Source of the DNA: Saprospiraceae bacterium
GTDB lineage: Bacteria; Bacteroidota; Bacteroidia; Chitinophagales; Saprospiraceae
Direction of reading: 5' to 3'
Assembly: GCA_029262975.1 (NCBI GenBank)
Contig: JAJCYJ010000144.1
Coordinates: forward strand, 1 to 8,867
DNA length: 8,867 bases
Position numbers and translations under genes: made by a program
Shown here: piece after piece, positions 5,615 to 8,867 of the stretch
Layout: each line of letters begins with the position of its first letter
Numbering within the stretch: the stretch's first letter is position 1
Notes under the pieces: generated by a model
The model's input: the letters and a program-made list of their open reading frames with translations, nothing else
The model's database searches: none
What the model was told of the DNA's origin: nothing

Positions 5615-6976
5615 TTAAAAAGAAAACTTGATGCCTGCCTCAATACTAAGTGTATTAATCCTGTCTACCAACTGGTTGATTTCAGACTTAAAAGAATGCT
5701 GGTATAGTGGTTGTATGTACCAGTTTACTCCATTGGTCAAATAAGATTGAACACCAAATCCAACCACTCCTGTCATATATATATTTTGTTCGAAACTTCC
5801 TCCATGCGCTAGTCCACGTGGTAGATTTTTGAGATCAACAACATCAGTTGTTGGTGCATTTTCCAACCTTGCTTTAATTTGATTGGTGCGACGTATCGCA
5901 TACACATTATCAATAATTGTATTAATTGAGATTCCGGCTACACCATATAAAGTAGCCTTCTTGTAAGGTGAGGCATAAATTTTTCCAAAAATCGGAATGG
6001 ACAATTGTTTGATGACCATATGATCAAGCTGGGACTCCAAAAAACTATTTACTCCTGATTTTGCATAATTCGTCAGTTGCCCGGGTACAAATGTTTTTTC
6101 GCTATATCTGAGTCCGGACTCAATTTCATATTTATTCATTCTATAGGCAACAGAGACTCCAAAGCTCCTGCCTGCAAGTCCGGTTTTAATTTGATTACTT
6201 AGATAGCCTATGTTTATATCCGTATTTATAAAGTTAACGTCATATGAGAAAGGCAAACCAATAGACCATCCCTCTTGTGAAATATCAACTTCCTTATACG
6301 CTACAAAAGGTGCTCTTTCAGGGACTGCAGGTAAAGACCTCCCCGTACTTAAATTGCCAATTTCAGCTGTGCTCAGTAGCGCCAAAGTAGTAGATGGTAT
6401 TACTTCAATCGAAGGATTGGGAACGGAATGTATGAACTTCTTTTCTCGGGTGGATGCTGCTTGAGCAAGCGTAGAGAATGGTAGTTTAATAATACTAGAT
6501 TCAGAATGAAGTATAACTTGATTAAGCTTTACCTCCACAAAATCCTGGTCAGATGTCTCTTGATTTAGGCTAATTGAGGCTTCAATCATTTGTGGTTTAG
6601 AATTATCCTCCTGTACTTGCTCGATATAGGACAGATCCATATCCACCTCTGTAGAAAAGCCCTGATAATTGAAATATGTATATACTAATAAGAGAACGAT
6701 AGCTGCTTCCAGGGCTTTAATAATATATAATCGTTCGCGTCTTTCCTGAATATAGTCTAAATCAGATTTAAGAGAAGTCCAATGTTCTTCAGGTACTGTA
6801 ACTCGATGATTATGTAATTTTTGTTTTACGACTGGAATAAATGTTTCCTCATGCGGAGCAGGAATTTCCTCTCGGTCCATGCGCTCACTTAAAGCATCCC
6901 ATGAAGCGTTATCATAATCTTCATGAACTCCGTTAAGTAGCTCTCTTATTTTATCGTCAAATCTATCTCCTTGCAT
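5615..6976 (-). CDS. Membrane-anchored anti-sigma-like protein with C-terminal outer-membrane beta-barrel-like domain
   Basis: About 453 residues; numbering below counts from an alternative GTG at 6985, which adds three. The ATG at 6976 is preferred and overlaps the sigma-factor gene by 14 bp. Residues 1-85 are charged, carry no signal peptide and contain two similar Trp motifs (NASWDALSERMD and EEHWTSLKSDLD). A single hydrophobic helix follows at 87-106 (LYIIKALEAAIVLLLVYTYF). A linker of about 120 residues rich in Ser, Thr, Glu and Gln leads to a strand-rich domain (about 235-456) with alternating aromatic and polar segments, ending in GIKFSF with a terminal Phe, as in outer-membrane barrels. 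Translational overlap with the ECF sigma gene suggests that it holds the sigma factor at the membrane. I do not recognise a named family; the anti-sigma role is inferred from position and topology. Confidence 0.82.
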   Translation of the reverse strand: MQGDRFDDKIRELLNGVHEDYDNASWDALSERMDREEIPAPHEETFIPVVKQKLHNHRVTVPEEHWTSLKSDLDYIQERRERLYIIKALEAAIVLLLVYTYFNYQGFSTEVDMDLSYIEQVQEDNSKPQMIEASISLNQETSDQDFVEVKLNQVILHSESSIIKLPFSTLAQAASTREKKFIHSVPNPSIEVIPSTTLALLSTAEIGNLSTGRSLPAVPERAPFVAYKEVDISQEGWSIGLPFSYDVNFINTDINIGYLSNQIKTGLAGRSFGVSVAYRMNKYEIESGLRYSEKTFVPGQLTNYAKSGVNSFLESQLDHMVIKQLSIPIFGKIYASPYKKATLYGVAGISINTIIDNVYAIRRTNQIKARLENAPTTDVVDLKNLPRGLAHGGSFEQNIYMTGVVGFGVQSYLTNGVNWYIQPLYQHSFKSEINQLVDRINTLSIEAGIKFSF

Positions 6977-7526
6977 ATTCTGCACTCTTCGCTAACAACA
7001 ATGCTTTTAATTTCGATCTTGCTTTTACTAAATTAGATCGTGATGTGCTCTCCGAAATGTTGAGCTGATCTGCGATCTCTCTATGCGAATATCCCTCCAT
7101 AACATAGAGGTTAAATATTGCGCGATAAGACGGTGATAAATCGTGTAAACACATAATTATCTCTTCCGCCGCTAAAAAGTTAATCGCATTTGGATCACTA
7201 CTTCTGACTGAATAGGCAGTATCAAGATCTTCTGTTCGACGCCGCACACTTTTTCTATAAAAGTCTATTGCCGTATTGATCATGATTCGCTTTATCCAGG
7301 CATTTAGAGAAGTTCCCATCTGGTATTTCTTGATATGCTTAAATACCTTGATGAATCCTTCGTGTAAAATGTCTAAAGCATCCTCTTTGTTGGTAGCGTA
7401 GCGTTGACATAAAGGCATCATAATGGGATAGTACTCCTTATAAAGCAGTTCTTGTGCCCATCTCTCATTCTGCATGCATGCAGATAGATAGTCTAATTCC
7501 TTGTCAACTCTTATTACAAAGTCCAT
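6963..7526 (-). CDS. ECF-type RNA polymerase sigma factor (sigma-70 family)
   Basis: A 187-residue group-4 sigma factor with only regions 2 and 4. Region 2 spans about 22-96 and includes EDALDILHEGFIKVFKHIKKY (48-68), the core-binding part, and SLNAWIKRIMINTAIDFYRK (73-92), the -10-recognising helix. Region 4 spans about 122-178, with a helix-turn-helix at YSHREIADQLNISESTSRSN (146-165) that would contact the -35-like element. A 25-residue linker joins them and no region 3 is present. The ATG at 7526 gives a normal N-terminus. Its 3' end overlaps the downstream membrane-anchored protein, the standard arrangement for a sigma factor and its membrane regulator. It probably controls its own operon, but I cannot define its promoter motif from one window. 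Confidence 0.94.
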   Translation of the reverse strand: MDFVIRVDKELDYLSACMQNERWAQELLYKEYYPIMMPLCQRYATNKEDALDILHEGFIKVFKHIKKYQMGTSLNAWIKRIMINTAIDFYRKSVRRRTEDLDTAYSVRSSDPNAINFLAAEEIIMCLHDLSPSYRAIFNLYVMEGYSHREIADQLNISESTSRSNLVKARSKLKALLLAKSAEYARR

Positions 7527-7619
7527 GCTTAAATGTAGCGATTACTTTATTACCCTACAATATTCTCTTCCTCTTTTTAACGCTATCTTAAGTATCATTG
7601 CTGCCTAAAGTAGGTGAAT

Positions 7620-7634
7620 CCAAATCATATTTGG
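7620..7634. promoter_or_regulatory. Interrupted palindrome CCAAAT-cat-ATTTGG in the divergent sigma/ruvC intergenic region
   Basis: Six-base arms, perfectly complementary around a 3-bp centre, lie 94 bp from the sigma-factor ATG and 57 bp from the ruvC ATG. The position and symmetry fit an operator serving one or both divergent promoters. No exact TAnnTTTG element was found on either strand here. The 164-bp region holds no open frame of note. Regulatory role inferred only. Confidence 0.28.
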
Positions 7635-7690
7635 TTATAGAAGATATAATATGTCAAACAACTCAATAATAAATCAATCGTTATCTAATC

Positions 7691-8254
7691 ATGATTTCTG
7701 AATCCCAAAAGATTCTCGGCGTAGATCCAGGTACCAATATTACTGGTTACAGTATCATTCAGATAGAAGGCAGGTCGTGTAAGATGATTACATCGGGTAT
7801 TTTTGATTTAAGAAAATTTGATGATCATCAGACAAAATTAAAGGAGATTTACCTCCAACTTCAGGAAATAATTGAGACCTATCTGCCCAGACATATGGCC
7901 ATTGAAGCGCCGTTCTATGGTAAAAATGTGCAATCGATGTTAAAACTAGGCAGAGCTCAAGGGGTGGCAATGGCAGCTGCTATGACAATGGGAGTGGACA
8001 TTTATGAATATGCTCCCAAGAAAATAAAACAGGCAATAACTGGAAACGGTAATGCTTCTAAAGAACAAGTATCTGCTATGTTAAAGAGCCGTATGCAAAT
8101 TGTTTTAGATGACAAATTTCTTGATGCCACGGATGCCCTGGCTGCCGCAGTATGTCACTTTCAAAGAATCTCAGGTCCTAAGGGATTAACAGCAGGAAAA
8201 AAATATAAAGACTGGAAGAGCTTTGTGAAAGCTAATGAGAAACGAGTTAGCTAA
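7691..8254 (+). CDS. ruvC: Crossover junction endodeoxyribonuclease RuvC
   Basis: Holliday-junction resolvase that nicks two strands symmetrically during recombinational repair, acting as a dimer with RuvAB. The 187 residues match the family's usual 160-190. The RNase-H-like fold is clear: ILGVDPGTNITGYSII (8-23) with catalytic Asp12; AIEAPFYGKNVQSMLKLGRAQGV (70-92) with Glu72 and the conserved GRAQG turn; YAPKKIKQAITGNGNASKEQV (107-127), the DNA-contacting segment; and FLDATDALAAAVCH (143-156), giving Asp145 and Asp148. All four acidic residues are present, so it should be active. It is the only plus-strand gene, divergent from the sigma factor and converging on the HIT gene with 35 bp between stop codons; that gap holds only a short TCTGAGTCAGA symmetry and no clear terminator. 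ruvA and ruvB are not in the window. Confidence 0.97.
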   Translation: MISESQKILGVDPGTNITGYSIIQIEGRSCKMITSGIFDLRKFDDHQTKLKEIYLQLQEIIETYLPRHMAIEAPFYGKNVQSMLKLGRAQGVAMAAAMTMGVDIYEYAPKKIKQAITGNGNASKEQVSAMLKSRMQIVLDDKFLDATDALAAAVCHFQRISGPKGLTAGKKYKDWKSFVKANEKRVS

Positions 8255-8289
8255 TTCTTTTAACTAATAATCTGAGTCAGAACTCGCAG

Positions 8290-8682
8290 CTATATCCGAT
8301 CCTGGATTTGTTTTGCTATAATTTTCAATTGTTCATCATCAAACTTCAACTTGGGCTTCGTAAAATCCATATCTCTCATAGTATTAATTGGGATCAAGTG
8401 AACGTGAACATGCGGTACTTCAAGTCCAATCACAGTTAATGCTACTCTATCGCATGCAAAACTTCTTTTGATACCAGCTGCCACTTCTTTACAAAACATA
8501 AAAAGGCCCTGATAAGTCTCATCATCAAGATCGAAAAGTTTATCGACTTCTTTTTTGGGGACAACAAGAGTGTGTCCTTTAGATAAAGGATTTATATCCA
8601 AAAAGGCATAATAGTATTTATTCTCTGCAACTTTATAAGAAGGGATTTCTCCGCTGATAATACGTGAAAATATACTTGACAT
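8290..8682 (-). CDS. HIT-family (histidine triad) nucleotide hydrolase, HINT-like
   Basis: A 130-residue cytoplasmic protein of the HINT branch, whose members cleave nucleoside phosphoramidates or adenylated compounds as homodimers. It opens with SIFSRIISGEIPSYKVAEN, the branch signature, then FLDINPLSKGHTLVVPKKEV (27-46). The triad VPHVHVHLIPI contains His91, His93 and His95; the middle His is the one that takes the nucleotidyl group. Length is normal for the family. It starts 4 bp after the greA stop on the same strand, so it is cotranscribed with greA. The physiological substrate of most bacterial HINT proteins is unknown, and nothing here narrows it. Confidence 0.94.
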   Translation of the reverse strand: MSSIFSRIISGEIPSYKVAENKYYYAFLDINPLSKGHTLVVPKKEVDKLFDLDDETYQGLFMFCKEVAAGIKRSFACDRVALTVIGLEVPHVHVHLIPINTMRDMDFTKPKLKFDDEQLKIIAKQIQDRI

Positions 8683-8686
8683 CTAT

Positions 8687-8867
8687 TTATATTGAGATGT
8701 CTAAAATTTCAAATTCCATTGTTCCAGCAGGAGTTTCAACCTTTGTGACATCACCTATCTTTTTCCCTAATATGCCATGACCGATAGGTGAATCGACGGA
8801 TATTTTTTTCTCTTTAAGATTCGCCTCGGATTCTGAAACAATTTGATATTCCATTTCCCCTTGCGTC
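8687..8867 (-). CDS. greA: Transcription elongation factor GreA, C-terminal part (runs off right edge)
   Basis: The last 59 residues, read from the right edge to TAA at 8689-8687. They show the globular C-terminal domain of Gre factors: EMEYQIVSESEANLKEKKIS (4-23), VDSPIGHGILGKKIGDV (24-40) and TPAGTMEFEILDISI (45-59). GreA enters the secondary channel of RNA polymerase and stimulates cleavage of backtracked transcripts. The N-terminal coiled coil that carries the acidic tip lies outside the window, so GreB cannot be formally excluded, but the ending fits GreA better. It is followed after 4 bp by the HIT gene. Confidence 0.93.
   Translation of the reverse strand, partial: TQGEMEYQIVSESEANLKEKKISVDSPIGHGILGKKIGDVTKVETPAGTMEFEILDISI

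Noticed and set aside
7644..7651. TATAAT-like hexamer upstream of ruvC
   Set aside because: The region is AT-rich, no matching -35 was found, and Bacteroidota main sigma factors do not use the E. coli -10/-35 consensus.
8255..8289. Terminator between convergent ruvC and HIT genes
   Set aside because: Only a small TCTGAGTCAGA symmetry is present, without a GC-rich stem or T-run on either strand.

Overview
The window looks like a chromosomal segment of a Bacteroidota bacterium, possibly close to Saprospiraceae. The reasons are: moderately AT-rich DNA; few clear Shine-Dalgarno sequences; a promoter-like TAnnTTTG element upstream of proA; an ECF sigma factor followed by a membrane-anchored protein with an outer-membrane beta-barrel-like C-terminus; and a greA-HIT gene pair. 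The lineage is an inference from gene families and layout. No rRNA, tRNA, CRISPR array, insertion sequence or prophage was seen.

Layout, left to right. Positions 1-1582 (minus strand) hold proA followed by the first third of proB, which runs off the left edge; together they convert glutamate to glutamate semialdehyde for proline synthesis. A candidate promoter and a 12-bp palindrome lie just upstream of proA. Positions 1718-5539 hold a tightly packed minus-strand cluster, transcribed FMO-like flavoprotein -> MDR-family NADP-dependent reductase -> fumarylacetoacetate-hydrolase-family enzyme -> short-chain dehydrogenase, with gaps of only 9-21 bp. The last two resemble the dehydrogenase/hydrolase pair that ends the non-phosphorylative (oxidative) route for L-fucose or L-rhamnose. 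The MDR gene is interrupted by one in-frame TAA at its domain boundary.

Positions 5615-7526 (minus strand) hold an ECF sigma factor whose 3' end overlaps a downstream gene. That gene encodes a protein with a cytoplasmic, anti-sigma-like N-terminus, one transmembrane helix, a periplasmic linker and a C-terminal beta-barrel-like domain ending in Phe. This is probably a self-contained envelope-sensing unit.

Positions 7691-8254 (plus strand) hold ruvC, the Holliday-junction resolvase. It is divergent from the sigma factor, and a 15-bp interrupted palindrome lies in the shared intergenic space. ruvC converges on a minus-strand HIT-family hydrolase (8290-8682), which directly follows the 3' end of greA (8687 to the right edge). 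Nearly all of the window is coding. The longest gaps are 164 bp (sigma/ruvC) and 135 bp (SDR/proA).
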